A stretch of DNA of 64,000 bases from Bog-756 sp963830165 (GTDB lineage: Bacteria; Actinomycetota; Acidimicrobiia; Acidimicrobiales; RAAP-2). This document shows, piece by piece, positions 25,989 through 34,820 of the stretch; the first letter of the stretch is position 1; the number at the start of each line of letters is the position of its first letter. The notes under the pieces were generated by a model. The model saw only the letters and a program-made list of their open reading frames with translations. It searched no databases and was not told where the DNA came from. The stretch spans positions 124,001-188,000 of the forward strand of contig CAWHKZ010000011.1 of the NCBI GenBank assembly GCA_963830165.1, given 5' to 3'. A program made the position numbers and the translations under genes.

Positions 25989-26783
25989 ATGATCGACACC
26001 GAGCACCTCACCTACGAGGTCGTGGGGACCACCGCCGTGGTGACCATGAACCGCCCCGAGGCGAAGAACGCCCTGTCGGGCCCGATGCTGGTCGGCATGG
26101 CCGACGCCTGGGTGGAGATCGACGGCAACGACGACATCCGCTGCGCCATCCTGACCGGGGCGGGCGGGACGTTCTGCGCGGGCATGGACTTGAAGTCGAT
26201 GTCGGGCCCGGGCAACGAGGACGTGAAGGAGCGGATGGCCGCCGATCCCGACCTGCACTGGAAGGCGCTGCTGCGCCACTACTCGCTGAAGAAGCCGCTC
26301 ATCGCCGCGGTCGAGGGGTGGGCCGTAGCCGGCGGCACCGAGGTCCTCCAGGCCACCGACATCCGGGTGGCCGGCGAGAGTGCGAAGTTCGGCGTCTTCG
26401 AGGCCCGGCGGGGGCTGTTCCCGCTCGGCGGCTCGACCGTCCGACTGCGCCGCCAGATCCCCTTCACGGTGGCCATGGACCTGCTGCTCACGGCCCGGGA
26501 GGTGTCGGCCCAGGAGGCCAAGGAGATCGGGCTGATCGGCCGGGTGGTGCCGGACGGGACCGCCCTCGAGAACGCCCTCGCCATCGCCGAGGTGATCGGG
26601 GCCAACGGCCCGCTGGCCGTCGAGGCGATCAAGGCCTCGGTGAAGGCGACCGAGGGGATCCCCGAGGAGGAGGCCCTGAAGATGGAGCTGGAGTTCGGCT
26701 GGCCGATCTTCGCCACCGAGGACGCCGCCGAGGGTCAGAAGGCCTTCGCCGAGAAGCGCACGCCGGTCTACAGGCGCAAGTGA
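25989..26783 (+). CDS. Enoyl-CoA hydratase, EchA19-like
   Basis: 264-residue crotonase. The oxyanion-hole segments are CAILTGAGGTFCAGMDLKS and AAVEGWAVAGGTEVLQATDIRVAGE. MNRPEAKNALS, SAKFGVFEARRGLFPLGGS and GLIGRVVPDG follow closely what I recall of mycobacterial EchA19, the hydratase of the cholesterol side chain; other EchA hydratases remain possible. The ATG at 25989 has gaaggga upstream. An imperfect KstR-type box lies at the promoter. Its stop overlaps the GTG of the thioesterase gene, so the two form an operon. Confidence 0.88.
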   Translation: MIDTEHLTYEVVGTTAVVTMNRPEAKNALSGPMLVGMADAWVEIDGNDDIRCAILTGAGGTFCAGMDLKSMSGPGNEDVKERMAADPDLHWKALLRHYSLKKPLIAAVEGWAVAGGTEVLQATDIRVAGESAKFGVFEARRGLFPLGGSTVRLRRQIPFTVAMDLLLTAREVSAQEAKEIGLIGRVVPDGTALENALAIAEVIGANGPLAVEAIKASVKATEGIPEEEALKMELEFGWPIFATEDAAEGQKAFAEKRTPVYRRK

Positions 26784-27567
26784 GCGACGACCCGCTCGGC
26801 CCCCTGCCCGGGGGCACGCTGGGCATCGTGCCCGACGACGACCCGCGCTCGAGGCTGGCCGCCGCCATCCGGCCCATCATCACCATGCTCGTGGCGTCGT
26901 CCTTCGAGGACGAGGACCTCGAGGAGGCCACCCGGGCCGTCGACGAGGTCCGGGCCACCCTGGCCGCCCGGGCCGGGCCGAAGCGCGCCCGCCAGCACCC
27001 CGACGTCGCCCGGCACGCCCAGGAGATCTTCCCCACGAGCCCGATCATCGGCATGGCCAACCCGGTCGCGCCGCCCGTCGCCGTCCACATCGTCGACGGG
27101 GCCGACGGGGGATACCGCGAGATCCACGGCGAGGCCTGGTTCGACTGGCCCTACGAGGGCCCACCCTCGTGCGTGCACGGCGGGGTCATCGCCGAGACGT
27201 TCGACGAGATGCTGGGTGCCGCCTGCATCGTGGCCGGCCACCCGGGGATGACCGGCACGCTGACCGTCCGCTACCGCAAGCCCACCCCGCTGCGCGCCCC
27301 GCTGCACATCGAGGCGCGTTGCACGGAGCACGAGGGGCGCAAGGTCCGCGCCTGGGCCGGCATGTACCGCGGTGACGTGCTCACGGCCGAGGCCGAGGGG
27401 ATCTTCATCGAGGTCCGCCCGACCCAGATCCTGGCCATCGCCGAGCAGAACATCGACAGCGCCGACCCGGCGATCGTGGAGGCCATCCGGGCCGAGGCCA
27501 GCCGGCCCGGGGCCGCCGCCGACGTGCAGTGGGACGCGCCCGGCGCCGGGGAGGCCCCGCCGACTGA
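26780..27567 (+). CDS. Hotdog-fold thioesterase (PaaI-like), probable 3' frameshift
   Basis: The first ~230 residues are a long N-terminal helical part followed by a 4HBT hotdog domain: PPSCVHGGVIAETFDEMLGAAC, GMTGTLTVRYRKPTPLRAPL and GIFIEV. Such enzymes hydrolyse acyl-CoA. The GTG overlaps the hydratase stop. The frame has no stop until 28102, running through the next gene. A TGA at 27565-27567, overlapping the next ATG, lies in a different frame, so I suspect a one-base error between about 27480 and 27560 and place the end there. The exact C-terminus is uncertain. Confidence 0.75.
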
Positions 27568-28102
27568 TGGCGCCGGCACCGCAGGGCGTGACCCTGCGCG
27601 ACGCCCTGCCCGACGACGCCCGGGCCGTCGCCCGGGTGCATGTGGACTCGTGGCGGGGGGCCTACGGCGGGCTGCTGCCCCGGGCCGTGCTCGACGGACT
27701 GTCGGTCGACCGGCGCACCACCGCATGGGCCCGCACCCTCGACCCGTCGGCGCCCGGTCGGGTGGTGGTGGCCGAGGAGGCCGGGCGCATCGTCGGGTTC
27801 GCCCACGTCGGCCCCGCCCACGACGCCGACGTCGGGACGGACACGGGCCAGCTGATCACCCTCTACGTCGATCCGGGGCACTGGGGGAGCGGCATCGGCG
27901 GACTGGTCCACGACGCCGGGCTCGACCGGCTCGGCGCCGGGGCTACGGCCGGGCCGTGCTGTGGATGCTGTCGACCAACCGGCGGGCCGCCGCCTTCTAC
28001 GGGCACCGGGGGTGGGCCGTCGACGGCCGTCTGCGCCTGCAACAGTTCGGGGGCGCGGTCGTCCTCGACCGTCGGCTGGTCCGGAGCCTGACGCCGGCCT
28101 GA
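27567..28102 (+). CDS. GNAT family N-acetyltransferase, one apparent frameshift
   Basis: Starts MAPAPQGVTLRDALPDDARA and carries the acetyl-CoA-binding strand ITLYVDPGHWGSGIGGLVHDAG. Near 27943 the frame must shift: adding one C in gccggggctac gives ARGYGRAVLWMLSTNRRAAAFY and then GHRGWAVDGRLRLQ, the normal end of a GNAT domain. The joined protein would have about 178 residues. The substrate is unknown. The ATG overlaps the putative thioesterase stop, so it is likely the third gene of the hydratase operon. Confidence 0.75.
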
Positions 28103-28157
28103 CGCGTGCCGATCCGGGCTGGACCGGGCCGGGCCCGGCCGGTTCACGTCAGGCCCG

Positions 28158-29719
28158 TCAGATCTTCTCTCGCCCCTCCCAGTAGGGGTCGCGGAGCTTG
28201 CGCTTGTAGAGCTTGCCGTTCGGGTCCCTCGGCATGGCGTCGGTGAAGTCGATCGACTTGGGCGTCTTGAACTTGGCCAGCCGGGTCGAGGCGAACTCGA
28301 GGATGTCGGCGACCAGCTCGTCGGAGCCCTCGACACCGTCGACGGGCTCGACGACGGCCTTGATCTCCTCGCCCCAGTCGTCGTTCGGGATGCCGAAGAC
28401 GGCCACGTCGACGACGCTCGGGTGGCCGAGCAGGACGTTCTCGATCTCGGCCGGGTAGATGTTGGCCCCGCCGGAGATGATCATGTCGATCTTGCGGTCC
28501 CGCAGGAAGAGGTAGCCGTCCTCGTCGATGAGGCCGATGTCGCCCACGGTGAAGAACTTGCCGATGCGGTTGCTCTTCGTCTTCTGCTCGTCCTTGTGGT
28601 ACTCGAAGTCGCCGGTCTGCATGGACATGTAGACGGTGCCGATCACGTTCGGCTCCTCGATGCGGTTGCCCTCGTCGTCGAAGACGGCGATCTCGCTGAT
28701 GGGCCACGCCCGACCGACGGTGCCGGGCTTGGTCAGCCACTCCTGGGCCGTCACCAGGGTGCCGCCGCCCTCGGACGCCGCGTAGTACTCGTCGATGGCG
28801 TCACCCCACCAGGCGATCATCTGGTGCTTGACGTCGACCGGGCACGGCGCCGCGGCGTGGATCATGTGGCGCAGCGACGACACGTCGTAGCCGGCACGCG
28901 TCTCTTCGGGCAGGGCCAGCAGGCGGTGGAACTGGGTGGGCACCATGTGGGACGTGGTGACCCTGTAGTCCTGGATGAGGCGCGAGCATCTCCTCGGGCA
29001 GCCACTTGTCCATGATCACGATGGTGTGGCCCAGGTGGATCGGACGCGCCCGAGAAGCGCATGACCGCCGTGTGGTAAAGCGGCGAGCCGACGATGTGGA
29101 CGTTGTCGTCCTGGGGCTGGACCCCGAAGAGGAACAGGATGCCCGCCTGGCCGAGGGCCGCCTCCTCGGGGAGAGGCCGCTGAGCTTGCGGAACACGCCC
29201 TTCGGGTTGCCGGTGGTGCCCGACGTGTAGTTCATGACGTCGCCGATGGTCCGGTCGGCCGGGATCGGTGGTGGGCTGGGAGTCCCGCATCCGGGCGAAG
29301 GATCCGAAGCCGGGGAGGTCGCCCACCGCGAAGCAGATCGACGACGGCAGCTCGGCCTCCTCGGCGGCGTCGAGGGCGACGTCGGCGAAGCGCTCGTGGG
29401 CCACGAAGGCCTTGGCTCCGGAGTCCTCCAGGATGTAGGCGACCTCGCTGCCGATCAGGTGGTGGTTGATCGGCACCAGGTACCAGCCGGCCTGGAGGCA
29501 GGCCAGGTACAGCTCGAACATCTCGACGCCGTTCGGCAGCAGGGTGGCGACCACGTCACCGGGCTGGAGGTTGAGGCCGCGCAGGCCGTGGACCACCTGG
29601 TTGGCCCGGCCGAGCAGCTCGCCCGCCGTGTACTCGGTGCCGTCCGGCGCCACCAGCGCCAGGTGCTCCGGATCCTCGTGCGCCAGTGCCCAAAAGCCGA
29701 GATCGCCCATCTGGTCCAT
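28158..29719 (-). CDS. Long-chain acyl-CoA ligase (FadD4-like), several apparent frameshifts
   Basis: An adenylate-forming acyl-CoA synthetase of about 520 residues when joined. The start MDQMGDLGFWALAHEDPEHLAL, the P-loop NYTSGTTGNPKGVFRKL, SPLYHTAVMRFSGAS, YYAASEGGGTLVTAQEW, the GDIGLIDEDGYLFLRDR motif and the C-terminal lysine segment MPRDPNGKLYKRKL are all present. But the frame changes near plus-strand 29270, 29175, 29040 and 28985, and each change restores the conserved sequence. That pattern suggests base-calling errors, although decay cannot be excluded. It is divergent from the SDR gene and shares a KstR-type operator with it. MGD at 29710 is an alternative start with a better ribosome site. 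Confidence 0.8.
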
Positions 29720-29847
29720 CCCCCGTGTCGTCGTCGTCGTGCCGGGCCTGCCGCGGTGCCCGGCCGGCCCTCCGACGGTGGCCGTCCCGAGGTGCGGGCC
29801 GGCCGGTGGGCGGAGGGTGCGGGGTGGCGCCGACCCGGTGGGGACGC

Positions 29848-29861
29848 TAGAACAGGTTCCA
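29848..29861. promoter_or_regulatory. KstR-type operator between fadD and SDR genes
   Basis: TAGAACAGGTTCCA fits TNNAACNNGTTNNA exactly. It lies in the divergent promoter region, 129 bases before the fadD-like start and 100 bases before the SDR start, the same distance (about 100-117 bases) as at the other two sites. Confidence 0.65.
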
Positions 29862-29960
29862 GTAGACGGTCAACCGCCCCGGAGCGGCCCCACGCCCGAC
29901 GCGGGGTGCGCCCGGTGGGCCGTCGGAGCCTGTCGACACGAGCATGAGGAGCAACGCGCA

Positions 29961-30877
29961 ATGACTGCATTCCTGGACGGCAAGGTCGTCGCCATCACCG
30001 GCGCCGGCGGGGGCATCGGCCGGGCCGTGGCCCTGGCCGCCGCCGCCGAGGGGGCCAAGGTCGTCGTGGCCGACATCGGCGTGTCGATGGCCGGCGAGGA
30101 CCCCACCAGCGAGGTCGCCGAGGCCGTGGTGGGCGAGATCACGCCGCCGGGGGCGAGGCCGTCGCCGTGGCCGAGAGCGTGACCACCCTGGCCGGTGGCG
30201 AGCGGATCATCGGCACCGCCACCGAGCGCTGGGGCCGGATCGACGGCGTGGTGGCCGTGGCCGGCATCCTGCGGGAGCGGATGCTGTTCAATATGTCCGA
30301 GGAGGAGTGGGACGCCGTCATCGAGACCCACCTGAAGGGCCACTTCACCGTGTTCCGGGCGGCCTCGGCGGTGATGCGCAAGCAGGAGGGCGGCGGATCG
30401 CTGGTCGCCTTCACCTCCGGCGCCTTCGCCGGGAGCGTCGCCCAGGCCAACTACGCGTCGGCCAAGGGCGGCATCGTGTCGCTGGTGCACTCGGCCGCGG
30501 CCGGGCTCAACCGCTACGGCATCACGGCCAACGCCATCGCCCCGGTCGCCCGTACCCGCATGTCGGCCAATGTGCCGATGGACCTCGCCGAGATGGGCGA
30601 CCCCGAGGACGTGGCGCCCATGGTCGTCTACCTGCTGTCGGACCGGGCCAGGCACGTGACCGGACAGGTCTACACGTCGGTGGGCCCGAAGATCGCGGTG
30701 TGGAACCAGCCCCGCGAGGTCCGGGCCATGTACGCCGACGGGCGCTGGACGCCGGAGCTCATCGCCCAGCGCCTCGACTCGTCGGTCGGCCAGGAGCGGA
30801 TGCCGCTGCTCGACCAGCTCGAGGCCTACCGCAAGGCCGCCGAGGAGAAGGCCGCCGCCGAGAAGGCCGCCGGCTGA
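29961..30877 (+). CDS. SDR oxidoreductase, 17-beta-HSD/3-hydroxyacyl-CoA type, one frameshift
   Basis: About 305 residues when joined. The NAD-binding TGAGGGIGRAVALAAAAEG, the catalytic Ser in AFTSGAFAG and YASAKGG (Tyr and Lys) are intact. The sequence around DIGVSMAGEDP and RTRMSANVP resembles mycobacterial SDRs of the KstR regulon that act as 3-hydroxyacyl-CoA dehydrogenases. Near 30145 one base appears missing (acg-ccgccggggg), after which TAAGGEAVAVAESV would follow EI. The C-terminus AEEKAAAEKAAG is an unusual charged tail. It is divergent from the acyl-CoA ligase with a shared operator. Confidence 0.82.
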
Positions 30878-30892
30878 GGCCGCCGCCGGGCG

Positions 30893-31273
30893 TCAGTCGC
30901 CCGGGCCGTCGGCCTCCTCGAGCACGCAGAACTCGTTGCCTTCCGGGTCGGCCAGCACCACCCACGACTCGTTGCCGCTCTGGCCGATGTTCGGGCGGGT
31001 GGCCCCGAGCGCCTCGAGGCGCTCGACCTCGCGCTCGTGGTCGTCGGGGACGAGGTCGAAGTGCATGCGGTTCTTGCCCAGCTTCTCCTCGGGGACGCGC
31101 ACGATGAGGAGCGGACGGGCCGCCCCGTATTCGGCGTGGTACTCGTCGGGCTCGACCCAGATGTCGCCGTCCTCGTCCACGCGCTGACTCCAGTCGAGGA
31201 CGGCGCACCAGAACGCGGCGAGGACGGGAGGGTCCACCGCGTCGATGGTGATCGAATCAATCCGCAACGACAT
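30893..31273 (-). CDS. VOC (glyoxalase-like) family protein
   Basis: 126 residues, one VOC module: IDSITIDAVDPPVLAAFWCAVLDW at the start, then HFDLVPDDHEREVERLEALGA and WVVLADPEGNEFCVLE. This pattern (Glyoxalase_6-type) is frequent in actinobacteria; most members have no known substrate and may bind drugs or metals. ATG 31273 has ggagg 5 bases upstream and is preferred over the longer frame reaching 31381. Convergent with the SDR gene. Confidence 0.85.
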   Translation of the reverse strand: MSLRIDSITIDAVDPPVLAAFWCAVLDWSQRVDEDGDIWVEPDEYHAEYGAARPLLIVRVPEEKLGKNRMHFDLVPDDHEREVERLEALGATRPNIGQSGNESWVVLADPEGNEFCVLEEADGPGD

Positions 31274-31460
31274 GCGTGCCTCCCCAGGGGCTCTGCGGTC
31301 CGCCGACCGTGCCGAGGAGTGTAGGCGCTCCGGCGCGGTCTCCCGCGGCGAGGAGCCGGCCCGGGTCGCCCCACCCCGCACGCGCAGGTCGTACAGTGGG
31401 CGGGGGACGCACGGGTTCCGTGGCGGGGGTCGTCAAGTCTCCGTGCCGGGAGGTGGCAGC

Positions 31461-32298
31461 ATGGTCGCACTGTCCGTGGTCCTCGGGATCGTCGTGCTCC
31501 TGTTGGCCGTGCTCGTCGCCGGCCTGCTCCGGAGCCATGCCGACATCCTGAAGGCCCTCCACGACCTCGGCGCCGGCGTGGGCGACCCGGCGGCACCCAT
31601 CCTCGCCGGCGACTCCGGCGAGCGCGCCGGCACCGCCGGCGTGCCCCTGACCATGGGGCCGACCCTGGCCGCCGGGCGCGACTCCACCTCCGCACCCGCC
31701 GTCGCCGGTGTCACCCCGACGGGGGATGCGTTGGCGGATCGCGCCGGCCACCGCCGGCGGGCTGACGCTGCTCGCCTTCCTGTCGACCGGGTGCGCGTCG
31801 TGTGCCGGCTTCTGGGACTCGTTCCGCCGATCCGACCGGCTGGGCCTCCCGACCGGGACCCGCCTGGTGGTGGTCACCAAGGGTCCCGAGCGCGAGATCC
31901 CGGGCGAGGTCGCGGCCCTGGCCGCGCCGGGGCTCGCCGTCGTGATGTCGTCCGATGCCTGGACCGACTACGAGGTCCCCGGCTCACCGTTCTTCGTGCT
32001 GGTCGACGGGGCCGCCGGACGGCGCATCGGCGAGGGTGTGGCGAACCACATCGACCAGGTGGTGGAGCTGGTGCGTCGCGCCGAGGTCGACGCCGCCGCC
32101 TTCTCCCTGTCGACCCGTCCCGGTCGGGACGTGGGGCTCGACGGACCGGCCCGCGAGTCGGCCAACGATGCCGAACTCCGGGCGGCCGGCATCCTCCCGG
32201 GCGACCCGAGCCTCTACCCGGGCTCCCTCGAGGACCTCTACGGCCCGCCGGACGCCCGCATGCCGACAGCACCCCGCCGGATCCGACGGGCGGGCTGA
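31461..32298 (+). CDS. MauD-like membrane-anchored thioredoxin-fold protein, one frameshift
   Basis: An N-terminal membrane anchor (LSVVLGIVVLLLAVLVAGLL) is followed by a linker and a thioredoxin-type domain with LLAFLSTGCASCAGFWDSF, where CASC is the redox CxxC, and SPFFVLVDGAAGRRIGEG. This layout is that of MauD, the disulfide-handling factor for the cysteine-rich MauA. Near 31738 one base is in excess: without it, GDALA runs into IAPATAGGLTLLAF. About 279 residues when joined. The ATG has ggaggtggcagc upstream. It heads a cluster with MauE-like and MauA-like genes, which supports a role in disulfide formation outside the membrane. Confidence 0.8.
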
Positions 32299-32300
32299 CG

Positions 32301-32789
32301 GTGGCCACGCTCCGGGCCCACGGCATCGCCGCGGTACTGCCGCCCGGCTTCGAGGGCCGCATCGGCAAGCGGGCTGCGCAGGGGGTGGAGGTGACCAATC
32401 CCGTGGCCCAGTTCTCCACCTTCGCCCTACCCGGCGAGGTCGGGGACTTCGGTGGGGGCGCGGTCAACCTCATGGGGTCCGACGACATCTTCGCCGTGCT
32501 CTTCGAGTACGGCGCCGACAGCGTCGGGACCAGGCTCTTCGCCCGCCAGGGGATGCCCCGGAGCCTGACCGCCACCGACTTCCAGCCCCAGGTGCTGCGC
32601 CGCGGCATCTCGGGCCAGGCGGGCACCCAGTGGTTCTTCACCGAGGCGGGCCGGCCCTTCACCCTCTACGTGGTGCTGGGCAGCCTGGCCCGCCGCTCCG
32701 TCCTCGTCCCCCGCGTCAACGACCTCCTGGCCGGCCTGTCGGTCGAACCGGTGGCGGCCCCTGCGGCCACGGAGGCGCGGTGGAACTGA
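32301..32789 (+). CDS. Uncharacterised protein of the MauA-like cluster
   Basis: 162 residues from GTG 32301, 2 bases after the MauD-like stop. It starts MATLRAHGIAAVLPPGFEGRI and has no signal peptide or membrane span. The middle (VGDFGGGAVNLMGSDDIFAVLFEYG) is compact and the end (GRPFTLYVVLGSLARRSVLVPRVNDLL) is helical-looking. I recognise no domain. Its stop overlaps the start of the MauE-like gene by 10 bases, so it is translated as part of the cluster. Confidence 0.7.
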   Translation: MATLRAHGIAAVLPPGFEGRIGKRAAQGVEVTNPVAQFSTFALPGEVGDFGGGAVNLMGSDDIFAVLFEYGADSVGTRLFARQGMPRSLTATDFQPQVLRRGISGQAGTQWFFTEAGRPFTLYVVLGSLARRSVLVPRVNDLLAGLSVEPVAAPAATEARWN

Positions 32790-33335
32790 TCGGTCCCTAC
32801 CTCGCCGCCTGCCTCCTGCTGGTGGCGGCCGGGGCGGCCAAGGCGGTCCGCCCGGGGGACACCGCCCGGGCCGTCTCCGGGGTGGTCGGCGTGCCGCTCG
32901 GCGTCACGCGGGCCGTGGTGCGGGTCGGGGCGGTGGCCGAGGCGACGCTCGGCCTGGCGGCCCTCGCCTACCCGTCCCCCGTGTCGGCGGGGCTGGTGGC
33001 CGCTGTCCTATCTCGGCTTCGCCACCTTCGTGACGGTGGCCCGGGCCCGCGGAGGCCCGCTCGCCACCTGCGGCTGCTTCTCGACGCCCGACACGCCGGC
33101 CACCCGCACCCACGTGGCGATCACCCTGGGCGGCGCCGTCTCGGCCGCCGTGGTGGCGGCGTCGGTGCCGGCCGGCTGGGTCGTCCATGCGCTGGCCACC
33201 CAGCCGTGGCGGGGCGCCCCCGTGGCGCTGCTGGCCGTGCTGTGCGCCTGGCTGGCCTATCTGGCCATGACCCGACTGGCCGAGCTCGGCGCGGCCCGGC
33301 GCCTGCTCGGCATCGCCCGGCGGCCGGCGGCATGA
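32780..33335 (+). CDS. MauE/DoxX-like redox membrane protein, one frameshift
   Basis: About 185 residues when joined, with four likely spans. The start LIGPYLAACLLLVAAGAAKAVRP, the middle TRAVVRVGAVAEATLGLAAL and the CGCF turn in GGPLATCGCFST are characteristic of the MauE family, thought to pass reducing or oxidising equivalents across the membrane with MauD. Near 33007 one base is in excess (gct-gtcc-tat); dropping it gives AAVYLGFATFVTVARARGG. The GTG overlaps the preceding stop, and the stop overlaps the ATG of the MauA-like gene. Confidence 0.8.
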
Positions 33336-34744
33336 GCGTCGCCCTCGTCGAGCGGGCCTCGTCGTTCCTGGGCACGCGGCTGTCGCGGCGTAGCTTCATC
33401 AACCGCTCGGCCATGGTGGGCAGCGCGGTGGCCGTCGGGTCGGGAGTGGACCTCCTGCTACGGCCGGGGACCGCCTACGCGGCGGTGTGCACGTGCGCCA
33501 ACCTGGCGTGCGACTGCGGGTCGACGTGCTGTGCCGGGTTCTCGGAGTTCTGCTGCTCGATCAACGACGGGTACAACTACTGCCCCACGGGCACGGTCAT
33601 GGGCGGCTGGTGGATGGCCGACAACTCGACCTACTGCGGCAACGGTCCCCGGTACTACATGGACTGCCACGCCCAGTGCGGCTGCACGACCGGATGCGGC
33701 GACGGGTGGGGCTTCTGCGACACCGGATGTGACGGCGTGACGTGCGAGTGCGGCCCCGACGGGTGCAACTCGTGGGTCACCGGCTGCTTCCAGTTCCGCT
33801 ACGGGCAGTGCAACCAGCAGATCGACTGCATCGGCCGGATCGTCTGCCGGGTCGTCGCCTGCGTTCCCCCCTGGACCGTCGACCCGACGTGCACGACTTC
33901 CGTCGCCGTCGACAACAGCACCGCCGAGATGGACGCCGCGTGCTGGACGGCCGCACCCCCGGCGCCGCCACCACCACCACCTCCACCCTGCTTCTCGCCA
34001 CTGACCCAGTGCATGGTGACCGGCATGGCGGCCGCCCCGGGCGGTGACGGGTACGCCATGATCACGGCCTTCGGCAAGCTCCTCCCCTACGGCAGCTTCC
34101 CCTCCCTCGGCGACGTGTCCACGATCCTGCTGGCCGGCCCGACGGTGGCCGTGGCGGCCACCCCGACCGACCGCGGCTACTGGCTGGCCGCCTCCGACGG
34201 TGGTGTCTTCACCTTCGGCGACGCCCTCTTCGCCGGGTCGATGGGAGGCCGGCCGCTGGCCCGGCCCATCGTGGGCATGGCCCGCACACCGACCGGCAGG
34301 GGGTACTGGCTGGTCGCCTCGGACGGCGGCATCTTCGCCTTCGGCGACGCCGCCTTCGAGGGCTCGATGGGCGGGCTGCCGCTCAACGCGCCGGTCGTGG
34401 GCATGGCGGCCACGCCGACCGGCTCGGGCTACTGGCTGGTGGCCTCCGACGGCGGCATCTTCGCCTTCGGCGACGCCACCTTCCAGGGTTCGATGGGCGG
34501 GAGACCGCTCGACGCCCCGATCATCGGCATGGCCGCCACCCCGACCGGACGTGGGTACCACCTGGTGGCGGCCGACGGTGGCGTGTTCTCCTTCGGCGAC
34601 GCGGCCTTCGACGGCTCGATGGGCGGGCAACCGCTGCAGCGCCCGGTGGTCGGGACGGCGCCGTCCGGAACCGGCTACTGGCTGGTGGCCGCCGACGGGG
34701 GCATCTTCTCCTTCGACGCCCCGTTCTACGGGTCCCCGGCATGA
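33332..34744 (+). CDS. Tat-exported MauA-like cysteine-rich domain fused to propeller-type repeats
   Basis: 470 residues. A twin-arginine signal (SRRSFINRSAMVG, R19-R20) should be cut near residue 50 (GTAYA/AVC). Residues 51-205 hold about 26 cysteines and follow the methylamine dehydrogenase light chain: NYCPTGTVMGGWW, YYMDCHAQCG and QQIDCIGRIVC. In MauA two tryptophans make the TTQ cofactor; here W93 or W94 fits the first, but the second position is D165, so TTQ as known cannot form. After a Pro-rich linker (207-219) come six repeats of about 42 residues of the GYWLVASDGGIFAFGDA type, possibly a beta-propeller. The enzyme activity is unknown. Confidence 0.75.
   Translation: MSVALVERASSFLGTRLSRRSFINRSAMVGSAVAVGSGVDLLLRPGTAYAAVCTCANLACDCGSTCCAGFSEFCCSINDGYNYCPTGTVMGGWWMADNSTYCGNGPRYYMDCHAQCGCTTGCGDGWGFCDTGCDGVTCECGPDGCNSWVTGCFQFRYGQCNQQIDCIGRIVCRVVACVPPWTVDPTCTTSVAVDNSTAEMDAACWTAAPPAPPPPPPPPCFSPLTQCMVTGMAAAPGGDGYAMITAFGKLLPYGSFPSLGDVSTILLAGPTVAVAATPTDRGYWLAASDGGVFTFGDALFAGSMGGRPLARPIVGMARTPTGRGYWLVASDGGIFAFGDAAFEGSMGGLPLNAPVVGMAATPTGSGYWLVASDGGIFAFGDATFQGSMGGRPLDAPIIGMAATPTGRGYHLVAADGGVFSFGDAAFDGSMGGQPLQRPVVGTAPSGTGYWLVAADGGIFSFDAPFYGSPA
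34049..34741 (+). repeat. Six tandem 126-bp coding repeats
   Basis: The 42-residue unit begins GYWLVASDGG and ends VVGMAATPTGR. Units start at residues 240 (degenerate), 282, 324, 366, 408 and 448 (short). The middle copies are nearly identical, so this tract may expand or contract. Confidence 0.85.
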
Positions 34745-34820
34745 CCGGCCCGCCCGTTCCGACCCGCCTGCCCCCGCCCGTCGGTGCCGCCACCGATCCC
34801 TCCACCCGCCGAGGAGCGCC

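Noticed and set aside
26318..28102. One long frame joining the thioesterase and the end of the acetyltransferase
   Set aside because: The middle part is Arg/Gly/Ala-rich non-protein-like sequence; it arises because the true stop is in another frame, probably after a base error.
34049..34741. CRISPR-like regular repeats
   Set aside because: The 126-bp period is in frame and encodes 42-residue protein repeats; there are no spacers.
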